Source: JBAYIE01 sp965279165 (lineage in GTDB: Bacteria; Bacteroidota; Bacteroidia; UKL13-3). From it: a stretch of DNA of 64,000 nucleotides. The position numbers and the translations under genes are program-made. Below, one piece after another: positions 34,694 through 43,840 of this stretch. Under the pieces are notes generated by a model. It saw only the letters and a list, made by a program, of their open reading frames with translations, was not told the origin of the DNA and ran no database searches. The stretch is taken from NCBI GenBank assembly GCA_965279165.1, contig OZ257140.1:2604001-2668000 (forward strand), given 5' to 3'. Each line of letters opens with the position of its first letter. The first letter of the stretch is position 1.

Positions 34694-35712
34694 TCGAAAT
34701 CTTCAAATTTTAAAAGGTGTTCTGCCGGTAAATTTTTGACAACTTTATGTCCTATTACACTCGAAATATCCATAGGCGAAATACCTGTTCCCGGTCTTTT
34801 CATTATAAGATCTTCCTCTTCTATCATTTGACCTGCCAACTTAGCTTTAGAAAGATGGATACTCTTGCGCACTATTTTACGGTTTATTAATTCTGTTGGC
34901 GTTGGCGCTTTTGTTTTACTTCCCAAAGCGGATTCAATATTTCTTATCGAATGTACAAGTAATTGCAATTGATTTTCTTCTAATGAGGCTTTATGGTCAG
35001 GGCCGTCTAGTTTTCTGCTGATGGTAAAATGTTTTTCTATTACAGTAGCGCCTAACGCAACTGCAGCAATGGCAACTTCAATTCCTTCGGTATGATCAGA
35101 ATAACCAACTTTAACTTTAAATTTATCCGACATCTCCACCATTGCATTTAAATTAACATCCTGCATTGGGGTTGGATAAGAGGAAGTACAATGCAGTAAA
35201 GTAATGTCTGAAAGTTTCATTCCTTCGTTAACAAGTATTGAAACAGCGGAGTTGATTTCGTGCATATCACTCATTCCGGTGGAAAGAATAACCGGCAATT
35301 TGGTGGCTGCAATCCGCATTAAGAATGGAAGATTGGTAATTTCTCCGGAAGGGATTTTAATGCAATCCACACCTTTGGAAACAAGCATGCTTAAGCTATC
35401 TTCATCGAACGGAGTGGATAGAAATTTAATGTCTTTTTGTTTACAATAGGTAATAAGCAAATCATGGTCGTCAAAAGATAGTTCAAGTCGTTTAAGCATA
35501 TCAAATTGTGATTCGCCTTTTTTTAATGGCTCATTTATTTGTTGATAAGGAGCTTTTTCTGCCTGCTTGTTAACCAATAATTCTGTTTTGTAGGTTTGAA
35601 ATTTAATATAATCGGCACCTGCTTTGGAAGCGATATCAATTAACTGTTTTGCGATTTCCAGCGACCCGTTGTGATTAACACCGGCTTCAGCAATGATGAC
35701 AACATTTTCCAT
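34690..35712 (-). CDS. neuB: Nonulosonic acid synthase (NeuB/LegI-like)
   Basis: 340 residues. The N-terminal TIM barrel begins A-E-A-G-V-N-H-N-G-S and continues G-A-D-Y-I-K-F-Q-T-Y-K; the C-terminal SAF/antifreeze-like domain occupies about the last 60 residues (P-G-T-G-I-S-P-M). It condenses PEP with a six-carbon amino sugar to form a nine-carbon keto acid. Details (A-P-Y-Q, K-F-Q-T) look like the legionaminate branch, but that is a weak distinction. It starts the nonulosonic-acid block after two membrane proteins. Confidence 0.93.
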   Translation of the reverse strand: MENVVIIAEAGVNHNGSLEIAKQLIDIASKAGADYIKFQTYKTELLVNKQAEKAPYQQINEPLKKGESQFDMLKRLELSFDDHDLLITYCKQKDIKFLSTPFDEDSLSMLVSKGVDCIKIPSGEITNLPFLMRIAATKLPVILSTGMSDMHEINSAVSILVNEGMKLSDITLLHCTSSYPTPMQDVNLNAMVEMSDKFKVKVGYSDHTEGIEVAIAAVALGATVIEKHFTISRKLDGPDHKASLEENQLQLLVHSIRNIESALGSKTKAPTPTELINRKIVRKSIHLSKAKLAGQMIEEEDLIMKRPGTGISPMDISSVIGHKVVKNLPAEHLLKFEDFE

Positions 35713-35717
35713 CCCTT

Positions 35718-37286
35718 TTATAATTGACTTAATATTACCCTGGTTCCTTTTTTGATTTGTAATTTGAATTCTTCCGGTTCAAAGTATTGCATATAAAGTA
35801 ATTTAAGGGTGGTACTAACCGGTTTTATATCCATTTGACCGTTGGCTATAATTAGCTGATGCGTAAATTGGGAAGGAATCCAATCAACAATACTTAAGGC
35901 TCCTTGGGCAAGTTTGAGTTTTTCCAACGAACCATTGCTTTTAATTAATTCGGCATATTTGTTGGCCGAAATCAATAGATGTTTTTGGTTACCGGTAACT
36001 AGTTTAGCTATTCCTGTATAAACTACCTGAGAGGTTTCCGATTCAATATATTTTGAAGTAGAATCTAATACTAGGATAGTAAAGGCATTTGAAAGGTCAA
36101 CACCTTTTAAATTTTCAATAATGGATTGTTGCCGGTTCGAATCTCGGATATAATCGATATGTTTATTGATATTTATTAATATACATCCAGAAAGTAAAAA
36201 AGAATAAAGAACATATTTCCATTGGTTTATGGCCATTAGTTGAACTATACCAACAAATAAAAAACTAAAAGCAAACGGAAGTAAAACTTGGTTTCGGGCA
36301 TTAAAGTTATTGTAAAGAGGTAATTTGCCAACCACAATATATGCAAAAGCACTACTAACAAATAGTATTACTCCTATCAACAGCAAAACATAAGGATAAG
36401 ATAGATTATATTTAAATAAACTAATAGATGGCATGTTGCTAAAATCCTGCTTTTTAATTAACCACATTATTAGAAAGGTTCCTATTATAACAGGAATAAA
36501 GTAATGGCTGGCTGGCACACTAAAAATTTTCGCAACAGTTTCAAAGAATGTATATTTAAAGCTTAACAAGATTCCCCAGGGAGATTTAATTAATCCATTT
36601 AAAGTTACCACATTATAGCCTTCAATACTATGTAATCCACTTAATGGTAAAAATTTTGATTTGAGTCCCCAAAATATAAATGGCAACAATAAAAGATCAA
36701 TTTTTTTAATCAAATTAAGAAAATTATTCTTATAAAATTTGGTGGCAATGTAAATTTGAACTGGTATATAGAATACCAAGAGTGAATTAATTAAAAAGGA
36801 AAAAAGAAAAAGTATAGGGACTATAATTCTTATTCCTGTAAAGTTTGAAGTATTCAATTTAGAAAGCAAAATAAAGCTGCATAGAAACGAGATGATTGCA
36901 ACTTCATATTGCAAACTAACAAGTAATATTCTGGTATGAAATAATGGTGTAGTTGCAAAGAATAATCCTAATATTAGTATTTGAGATTCGTTAAAATAAT
37001 GAAAGTCTTTAAGTATTTTAATAAAAAGAAAGAGTATTGCTAAACCGAATAGGAAAGAGATTGAGTGATAAAAAAATACAGTATGAGGTAACTTGTTTAA
37101 TGTATTGTAAATATAGGTGGGAAAAAACATCCCATTATCAATATAGGCTTCTTCAATTCCATTGTAATCCATATTAAAAACTGTCCAATCGTCCCAAAAT
37201 ACACCATTATTTAACAACATAAGAAAGTGTGATAAAAAGTAAAATAGACAGAGTAGGAAACTAGAACGGGATATGAGATTATTCAT
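35718..37286 (-). CDS. Polytopic membrane protein, GT-C-like
   Basis: About 522 residues from the ATG at 37286, giving an ATGAATAA overlap with the upstream gene; the longer reading starts with TTG. The first extracytoplasmic loop holds G-V-F-W-D-D-W-T-V-F, an acidic pair like that of GT-C enzymes, and about 12 hydrophobic segments follow. The last 130 residues form a soluble domain. It probably transfers a polyprenyl-linked sugar in the periplasm, but I do not recognise a named family. Confidence 0.6.
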   Translation of the reverse strand: MNNLISRSSFLLCLFYFLSHFLMLLNNGVFWDDWTVFNMDYNGIEEAYIDNGMFFPTYIYNTLNKLPHTVFFYHSISFLFGLAILFLFIKILKDFHYFNESQILILGLFFATTPLFHTRILLVSLQYEVAIISFLCSFILLSKLNTSNFTGIRIIVPILFLFSFLINSLLVFYIPVQIYIATKFYKNNFLNLIKKIDLLLLPFIFWGLKSKFLPLSGLHSIEGYNVVTLNGLIKSPWGILLSFKYTFFETVAKIFSVPASHYFIPVIIGTFLIMWLIKKQDFSNMPSISLFKYNLSYPYVLLLIGVILFVSSAFAYIVVGKLPLYNNFNARNQVLLPFAFSFLFVGIVQLMAINQWKYVLYSFLLSGCILININKHIDYIRDSNRQQSIIENLKGVDLSNAFTILVLDSTSKYIESETSQVVYTGIAKLVTGNQKHLLISANKYAELIKSNGSLEKLKLAQGALSIVDWIPSQFTHQLIIANGQMDIKPVSTTLKLLYMQYFEPEEFKLQIKKGTRVILSQL

Positions 37287-39111
37287 TTTTAACAATTAAA
37301 TAAGATGTGTTTTCAAATGATGGCTTTACTTTCCATTTTAAATTCAGGTTATCGGTTTTGAATAAGATGAAACAATCAATATGGTTTTTTGTCATTATAA
37401 GTTTTGCAGAATCCCAATTGGATATAGTATCAAGTAATTCCAAAGTTTGGAGTCTTGTTTTGATTAAAGGTAAATTTGCCTCTGTTAATTCACTGCCAAA
37501 ACCGTCAAGATAGAAATTGCGCCCACTCATGGCAGACCAAAACTGATTATTGTGGTTGTTTGAGCTTTCTAATGCATAATCTCTTCTAAAATTATGGGCC
37601 ATCATTTCATTTGGCAGAGTATGATTATGCAACCAAATAGAAGCCTGCAAAAAAGACGTATCCAGTTTATTCGATAATGGAATTTGAAGGTAAGATTGTT
37701 TATTGGCATCAAACACCATTCTTGCATTCGAAATGTATGGAATGGAAGTAATAAGCAAAATAGAATAAACCCAAACCTTTTTGGTTTTGATTAATGAAAC
37801 AGTAAGTATACTAGCTATAAAGCTTAATATCAATATACTGTAATGATTATAATACATATTGTTGATGCCGAAATTTAAAACAAAACGCATCGCGAATAAA
37901 ATACTTATTGCACCGAATACTGTTATAAGGTACAATCTTTGTTTTTTTAAAATGGATGGTATTTCCTTGAATTTAAGAATAGTAAAAAGAAGGAATGGAA
38001 TGATAAACCAGGCTTCAACAATTTCTAAAATAAAGTATTTTACCTGATTATAAAACAAATAGTAATATCCTGTCATATCAATAACCGATGTTAAGGCTCT
38101 GTTATTAAATGGTCCAGACTTAATACTGCCATATATCGTACTAAATAGAATAATAATGGCTGCAGTTATAAATAGTAAGAATCGATAGAGATAAAATTTA
38201 TTTTCTTTTATACTTGGTTTATAAAGGAGATAAAAAGTAGTAAGAATTAATCCAACCGGTATTAGAATAATTTTATTGATGAAACATAGAATTAATAAGG
38301 AACTTAGATAGGCGTACTTTACATTCTCTGGTTTGGTATAAAATAAATAAATAAATAACTGTAGAAAAGGATACATACTAATAAAGAAACTAACCGGAGA
38401 GGTAAAATTGTGCGATAACATAGAGTTTAAGGTGCCATTATTGCTCGTAAAGAAAATACTTACCAGCAATACAAATCCTATTAAAGGGTTGTATTTGGTA
38501 TGGTAATAAGAAGGTAGAAAAATTAGTCCTCCAACTAAAATTAACAGATTCACATAGGGTTCATAATAAAGTAATATTTGTTGCGGTTCAATATTGGTAA
38601 AGGAGTATATGGAACTGTGAAAAATATTTTGAAATAGATGGTATGGACCAAAATAAACCCCGGTCAATCTAATACTTTCAAGAGGCAACGAATTGTTTAT
38701 GATACTCCAGGTATTGCCGATATGAAAAAACAAATCAGGATGGATATAAATTGGATGGTTGTTATCGAATGCATGCAGTAATGTGTAATTAAAAAAGAAA
38801 TTGATACTGATGCCGACAAATGCAATAGTTGAAAGCCAATAATAAATTGAGGTAAATCTAGGCCTTGTCAGTTTAAACCAGTCGGATGGATAAAAGCATA
38901 CCAAAAGAATTAATAATTCAAGGTATTGGATATTACTATAGTTACCGATTAAAGCAAGAAAGAATAGAATGCTTAAGGCAATAGGATAACCTAGTAATAT
39001 TCTAATAATCCAGTTTATATTTTTTGTTTTCCAAATAATAGAACTAATAGCGATTGATGGAATTACAATTAATACAAAATGAAAAAGCAGATAAAGGAGT
39101 AAGGATTGCAT
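37279..39111 (-). CDS. Large polytopic membrane protein, GT-C-like
   Basis: 610 residues with about 13 membrane segments and a C-terminal soluble region from roughly residue 465. H-P-D-L-F-F-H-I-G in the first large loop looks like a GT-C acidic/His loop, and the C-terminal N-E-M-M-A-H-N-F-R-R-D-Y resembles periplasmic domains of large GT-C-like proteins that judge acceptor position. It lies 12 bases after a methyltransferase gene. Exact role unknown; flanking genes point to glycan assembly. Confidence 0.55.
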   Translation of the reverse strand: MQSLLLYLLFHFVLIVIPSIAISSIIWKTKNINWIIRILLGYPIALSILFFLALIGNYSNIQYLELLILLVCFYPSDWFKLTRPRFTSIYYWLSTIAFVGISINFFFNYTLLHAFDNNHPIYIHPDLFFHIGNTWSIINNSLPLESIRLTGVYFGPYHLFQNIFHSSIYSFTNIEPQQILLYYEPYVNLLILVGGLIFLPSYYHTKYNPLIGFVLLVSIFFTSNNGTLNSMLSHNFTSPVSFFISMYPFLQLFIYLFYTKPENVKYAYLSSLLILCFINKIILIPVGLILTTFYLLYKPSIKENKFYLYRFLLFITAAIIILFSTIYGSIKSGPFNNRALTSVIDMTGYYYLFYNQVKYFILEIVEAWFIIPFLLFTILKFKEIPSILKKQRLYLITVFGAISILFAMRFVLNFGINNMYYNHYSILILSFIASILTVSLIKTKKVWVYSILLITSIPYISNARMVFDANKQSYLQIPLSNKLDTSFLQASIWLHNHTLPNEMMAHNFRRDYALESSNNHNNQFWSAMSGRNFYLDGFGSELTEANLPLIKTRLQTLELLDTISNWDSAKLIMTKNHIDCFILFKTDNLNLKWKVKPSFENTSYLIVKNE

Positions 39112-39123
39112 CTATTGGTTATC

Positions 39124-39825
39124 CTATAATTGGGCAGTTATGAATATAGATTGTGAAAGCATTTTCAAAAGGGGAGTTTTCTCTGCCATATTTCCAATGA
39201 AAATGGAAGGTTGTATCATGATTTTTGGAATGCCTGGTAAAAGAAAATCTTTATATTCTACATGTATATTCTTGAAATGGTTATGCCTTAATTTACGTGT
39301 TATGAACGGTTTTGAAAAAGCCATTTCATCGGGTTCTAAATTTGCCCAATTTCTGGCCATATGAAAAATAACTGCACAATATGGATTGTAAATATTAGGT
39401 TCAATAAAAATAATCTTTCCATCTGGTTTTAATATGTTTCTTATGTTTTGTAAGGCCACATCTAAATGATGATAAAGATGGTGTAATATTCCATTTCCTA
39501 TGATGTAGTCAAACTTTTCTGATTCAGGTTTAGCAGGCAAATTAAAATCCAAGACTTCATATTTTAAATTGGATGATTGGTATGATTTATTTGCCTGTTC
39601 TATAAATGGTACGCACAAATCTGTACCGGTAACTTTTAGAGTTGATGAATTAGCTATCCAATAGCTTATTTCACCGGTTCCGCAGCCTATTTCCAGCACA
39701 TTTTTTCCGTATACTGCATCCATTTCTTGTCTCATCCAATCTGCACGTCTTTTCATTCTTACCTCTGTACTCATTACCAGTTTAAAACCCTGGTTGTATC
39801 CTCTGTCGTCAATGATACTTCCCAT
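39124..39825 (-). CDS. Class I SAM-dependent methyltransferase
   Basis: 233 residues. SAM motif I is V-L-E-I-G-C-G-T-G-E-I-S, strand 2 ends G-T-D-L, and I-G-N-G-I-L-H-H-L-Y is the Methyltransf_11/25-type motif. The final strand region is I-I-F-I-E-P-N-I-Y-N-P-Y, shared with many sugar and lipid methyltransferases. It touches the fusion gene upstream (shared base). Substrate unknown, probably a sugar of this glycan. Confidence 0.8.
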   Translation of the reverse strand: MGSIIDDRGYNQGFKLVMSTEVRMKRRADWMRQEMDAVYGKNVLEIGCGTGEISYWIANSSTLKVTGTDLCVPFIEQANKSYQSSNLKYEVLDFNLPAKPESEKFDYIIGNGILHHLYHHLDVALQNIRNILKPDGKIIFIEPNIYNPYCAVIFHMARNWANLEPDEMAFSKPFITRKLRHNHFKNIHVEYKDFLLPGIPKIMIQPSIFIGNMAEKTPLLKMLSQSIFITAQL

Positions 39826-41756
39826 TATTGAGATTTATATTTAAATATTTTTTTACGGATATATTTTGGTCTCTTTTTTGTTTCCTCAAGAATTTTACCT
39901 TGGTATTCACCTATTATTGAAATCCCCAACATTTGTATACCTCCAAAAAATAAAATTAAAACAATAAGAGTGGTGATTCCATGAGGATTACCGGGTACTA
40001 AAAAATAGAGCAATATCTGAACAACAATAGCCAGAAAAGACATTAACGTTAAAAACCATCCTGCATAGGATAATAGCTCAAGTGGAACAAAACTGAAACT
40101 GAATATGGCCTTTTTTGCCCATGAAATGTTTTTTCTTAAGTTATTTGTTGTAGTTCCAAACATACGTTCTGGTCGTACATAATCTACTCCTACTTGTTTA
40201 AATCCAACCCAGGCCCTTAATCCGCGTAAAAACTGATCGGTTTCGGGCATACTGATAATTTCTGTTACAACTTTTCTATCCATTAAACTGAAATCGCCAG
40301 CATCTAATGGAATTGGTATATAACTAACATTTCTAAAAATGCGATAAAAAATCTTATAAAAGAATGCCAGATACTGGTTTCCTTCTCTTGAAACTCTCTT
40401 TCCATATATAACATCATAACCGCTTATATATTTCTCATAGAAACTTTCAATCAATTCTGGTGGGTCCTGTAGATCGCCATCCAGAAGTATTACTGCATCA
40501 CCTGTTGAAATTTCCATTCCGGAGAGGAAAGCAGATTGGGATCCAAAGTTTCTAGAATGTTCAATACCTGTTACATGATAATCTTTGTTTACAATTCCTT
40601 GAATAATTTCGCTTGTATTATCGGGAGAGCAATCATTCACAAAAATAATTTCATAGTCAACATTTATTTTTTTAAATACCGACGTTAACCGCTCGTACAT
40701 ATATGGGATGGCTAAATTGTCTTTATAACAGGCAATGACAGCAGATAGTTTATGACGTGTTTTATCTTGTATGAGTTTCTTTTCATATAGTGGTTTTGCA
40801 TATTTTTTCTGCCAATCTGCCGTTAAAGCAAGTCCATCTTTTAGTGTTGTTTCATTTTTCCATCCTATGGTTTTCTCCGCTTTTGCTGAATCTCCAAACC
40901 AATCTGTCAAATCCCATTTTCTATCTGGCATATCTCCCCATTTTGGAGCCGATTGCAATGCAAACAAATCAGTTATTAATTCTACAATTTCTTTAATAGT
41001 TATCTTATTGTTAGAGGCTATATTGATAGAATCTCCTTTGATTTTAGAAATGTTATTTGCTGAAAGCAAAGCTGCATAAATTGCATCATCGATAAATACA
41101 AAGTCTCTTGAAATGTTTGGTTGTACCAGATTTGGATAGGTACCTGAAAGTCCTTTTTCTATGAGCTGCGGTATTAATCTGTCTGGTTCTTCAAATGGTC
41201 CATAAATGGAGTAATATCTTAGATTGCAAATATTTAATTCTTTCATTTGTCCATAATATTTAACCAAATGTGCAGCTCCTATTTTAGAAACCGCATAATG
41301 TGAATTTGGCGTTAGGGAAGAATCTTCTTTTGGCCCTGCTGCATTTAAACCATACTCTGAGGAGGTGCCAGCATGTACAATTGCCTTAATGGAAAGTTCT
41401 GAACATACTTCTAAAAGGTTCAATAATCCCTTAAAGTTTGTATCGTAAATCAACTGTGTGTTGTCTTGTTTGCTATAAGCACCATATGCTGCAAAATCAA
41501 ATATTGTATTAAACTTATACACTTCAAATATGGCTGCGATTTGCTCTTGGTGTAAAATATTGCATTGTATGATATTGTCGGGATTGATATCTTCAATTCG
41601 CCAAGGATAATATGTCTTGCTTGTTACCGCGTAAACATCATTTCGCAAAGCTAAAATTTTTTTAAATAAATTAGAGCCAATAAAACCACCGGCACCAAAT
41701 ATCACAATTGGCCCTTTCAGTTTTAAAACTTCATTTTTTATTTTATCTGAGAGCAT
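39825..41756 (-). CDS. Fusion of NAD-dependent epimerase/dehydratase and polyprenyl-phosphate GT2
   Basis: 643 residues with two complete enzymes. Residues about 8-315 are an extended SDR: F-G-A-G-G-F-I-G loop, H-A-G-T-S-S-E-Y-G, and catalytic Y-A-V-S-K. Residues about 330-640 are a DPM1/ArnC-type GT2: V-I-A-C-Y-K-D-N, F-V-N-D-C-S-P-D-N-T, L-D-G-D-L-Q-D-P-P, then two C-terminal membrane helices. Enzyme one would make a sugar nucleotide and enzyme two attach it to polyprenyl phosphate. The next two genes upstream in transcription encode a split transketolase, overlapping by 19 bases. I know of no named protein with this order; it may exist in databases. Confidence 0.85.
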   Translation of the reverse strand: MLSDKIKNEVLKLKGPIVIFGAGGFIGSNLFKKILALRNDVYAVTSKTYYPWRIEDINPDNIIQCNILHQEQIAAIFEVYKFNTIFDFAAYGAYSKQDNTQLIYDTNFKGLLNLLEVCSELSIKAIVHAGTSSEYGLNAAGPKEDSSLTPNSHYAVSKIGAAHLVKYYGQMKELNICNLRYYSIYGPFEEPDRLIPQLIEKGLSGTYPNLVQPNISRDFVFIDDAIYAALLSANNISKIKGDSINIASNNKITIKEIVELITDLFALQSAPKWGDMPDRKWDLTDWFGDSAKAEKTIGWKNETTLKDGLALTADWQKKYAKPLYEKKLIQDKTRHKLSAVIACYKDNLAIPYMYERLTSVFKKINVDYEIIFVNDCSPDNTSEIIQGIVNKDYHVTGIEHSRNFGSQSAFLSGMEISTGDAVILLDGDLQDPPELIESFYEKYISGYDVIYGKRVSREGNQYLAFFYKIFYRIFRNVSYIPIPLDAGDFSLMDRKVVTEIISMPETDQFLRGLRAWVGFKQVGVDYVRPERMFGTTTNNLRKNISWAKKAIFSFSFVPLELLSYAGWFLTLMSFLAIVVQILLYFLVPGNPHGITTLIVLILFFGGIQMLGISIIGEYQGKILEETKKRPKYIRKKIFKYKSQ

Positions 41757-42649
41757 ATTGTTTCAATCAATTGTAAGATGGAATTCGCATTTAATCCATT
41801 CTGAACTAAATGATAGTTTTGGCTACCATAAAGGTTATCCGGATAGCCTTTTGCAAATAAACCGGTTAACGAAATGGCCTTATTTTCTGAGGCAATTAAA
41901 TACCCTATTTTTGCACATAATCCTCCATTGAGTATATGTTCTTCAATGGTGATAATATGCTTGGTGTGTGAAATATAAGGCAACAGAATATCAGGCCAGG
42001 TATGAAATGGCATTTGGTTTATGGAGATAAAATTTACCCGATCAGATATTTTCTCTATTATTTCAAATAACTGATTTGTAACAGGTCCTTGTGTTATGAT
42101 CAAAATAGGAGTGTTATTTTCTAATTGATAATAACCCGAATTATATTTTTTTAAAGTTGAAGGAGCTTTTTTACCAATTCCCATCCGTAAATAGGCAGGA
42201 GTATTTTTTTTCGTTATTAAATCTAATGAATCAAACAAATCATCAATAAAAGCAGGTACATAACATGTCATATTGGGTAAACTACTTAAGATCCCTACAT
42301 CCTCAAGAGTATGATGGGTTGATCCCATAATTCCATACCCATAACCACCACCGTTTCCTACAATACTTACCGGTAAATTATGAAAGCAAACATCATTACG
42401 TATTTGTTCTAATGCTCTATAAACAATAAAGGGAGCAATACTGTAACACATCACTTGAAATCCTTTATATGCCAATCCCGCAGCCATACTTATCATGTTT
42501 TGTTCAGCTACGCCAGTATTAATAAACCTGGGGCCTATTAGTTCTTTTAAAGATTCAAAGGCATTGTATCCCAGATCTCCGGTTAAGAAAATAAATTTCT
42601 TATTCTCTAAACTATGTTTTAAAAGGTATTCCGAAAACTCCTTACGCAT
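41738..42649 (-). CDS. Transketolase C-terminal subunit
   Basis: 303 residues covering the pyrimidine-binding and C-terminal domains of a split transketolase. The catalytic Glu is in N-T-G-V-A-E-Q-N-M, and G-S-T-H-H-T-L-E-D-V is the usual following motif. It pairs with the N-terminal subunit gene one base upstream to give a heteromeric ThDP enzyme that moves two-carbon units between sugars. Location inside a glycan operon suggests supply or remodelling of an unusual sugar, not central metabolism. Confidence 0.9.
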   Translation of the reverse strand: MRKEFSEYLLKHSLENKKFIFLTGDLGYNAFESLKELIGPRFINTGVAEQNMISMAAGLAYKGFQVMCYSIAPFIVYRALEQIRNDVCFHNLPVSIVGNGGGYGYGIMGSTHHTLEDVGILSSLPNMTCYVPAFIDDLFDSLDLITKKNTPAYLRMGIGKKAPSTLKKYNSGYYQLENNTPILIITQGPVTNQLFEIIEKISDRVNFISINQMPFHTWPDILLPYISHTKHIITIEEHILNGGLCAKIGYLIASENKAISLTGLFAKGYPDNLYGSQNYHLVQNGLNANSILQLIETICSQIK

Positions 42650-42650
42650 G

Positions 42651-43427
42651 TTAATCTATTTCTAATTGGGAAATAGCATTGGTATATTGTTCATCACTCA
42701 TAGGTAAATAGTGCCATTCCAATTTGTTTTCCATAAATGAAACTCCTTTTCCCTTTACCGTATTCGCGATTATCAATTTTGGTTTCCCAGTATTCGAGTT
42801 ATTCAGTTTGTCAATTGTTGTATTTATTAATGAAATATCATGCCCCGATATTTCAACTACTTCAAACCCCAATGATATCCAAATTGCTAATTTGCTTGTG
42901 TCTCCCAATACTTCGTTTGTTTTACCAAATCCTTGTAACCCATTCTTATCAATAATTACTATTAAATTGTTTAATTGGTTTTGAACGGCAAAATGTGCAG
43001 CTTCCCATGTGGTACCTTCATTGGTTTCTCCATCACTGATTAGTACATAACTTTTTAGATTATTTCCTAGTAGTTTGTTTGCTTTTGCGATACCGGTTGC
43101 AATCGGAAATCCATGACCTAAGGATCCGGTTGCAAATGGGATAGATTGGAATTTTAGAGCTGCAGGATGAGCCGGTAACGCAGTATTGTCCTTGTAAAAA
43201 CTTTCCAATTCTGGATCCGAAATTTCACCCCTGAAATTTAATATGGCGTATAATGCAGACGCCCCATGCCCCTTGGAAAGAATAAACGTTTCTTCCTTCT
43301 TTTGTATAAATTGAAAAATCGAAATGAGAATATCTATACAACTTAAGGAACTACCAATATGACCGGCATTTGCCTTTTTATGCATAGAAAGAATTTTTCT
43401 TCTTAATTCAATTTGTATGGGTAACAT
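42651..43427 (-). CDS. Transketolase N-terminal subunit
   Basis: 258 residues holding the diphosphate-binding domain: A-G-H-I-G-S-S-L-S, S-K-G-H-G-A-S-A-L-Y, and the ThDP/Mg motif S-D-G-E-T-N-E-G ending in D-K-N-G. Length matches stand-alone N subunits of archaeal and bacterial split transketolases. Downstream, after one base, is the C subunit. A 50-base gap separates it from the SxtJ-family gene upstream. Confidence 0.9.
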   Translation of the reverse strand: MLPIQIELRRKILSMHKKANAGHIGSSLSCIDILISIFQFIQKKEETFILSKGHGASALYAILNFRGEISDPELESFYKDNTALPAHPAALKFQSIPFATGSLGHGFPIATGIAKANKLLGNNLKSYVLISDGETNEGTTWEAAHFAVQNQLNNLIVIIDKNGLQGFGKTNEVLGDTSKLAIWISLGFEVVEISGHDISLINTTIDKLNNSNTGKPKLIIANTVKGKGVSFMENKLEWHYLPMSDEQYTNAISQLEID

Positions 43428-43477
43428 CGTTTTATCAAATGCTTAGAAGCATGTTGTTTAGCTTTTTAATGTAATAT

Positions 43478-43840
43478 TTACCATGGATGCTCCAAATCTT
43501 CTTTTGTAAACAAATGATTCCTGATTTTAAATAGACTTATTCTATTTCCTTTTAGCATGTGATTGCTTCTAAATTTATAAAAAATACTAATTGGGAAGAG
43601 AATAAAGTAAAAAATTATTCCCAGAATGATGCGGGTATTAATCCACCCTAATATTCTTCCGATAAATCCCCATATGTCGAGAATATAGTTCATTCCGGAT
43701 GTCCACAAAAGACAGATAATAGCAATTCCTATTGCGAAATAATAAAATGCAGTCAGTTGAAATAAGGAACTGCAGATTAGCAAACCCGTAACAATAAGTA
43801 AAATGGATTTAAATGGATTTACATGTACCGTTTTATTCAT
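43478..43840 (-). CDS. SxtJ-family small membrane protein
   Basis: 120 residues with about three hydrophobic segments and the conserved pattern I-L-G-W-I-N-T-R-I-I-L-G-I-I-F-Y-F-I-L-F-P-I near residues 63-85. This matches the SxtJ family, found next to O-carbamoyltransferases (as in the saxitoxin cluster) but without known biochemistry. It overlaps the SGNH hydrolase gene by eight bases (ATGAATAA) and so is made together with the carbamoylation cassette. Confidence 0.75.
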   Translation of the reverse strand: MNKTVHVNPFKSILLIVTGLLICSSLFQLTAFYYFAIGIAIICLLWTSGMNYILDIWGFIGRILGWINTRIILGIIFYFILFPISIFYKFRSNHMLKGNRISLFKIRNHLFTKEDLEHPW

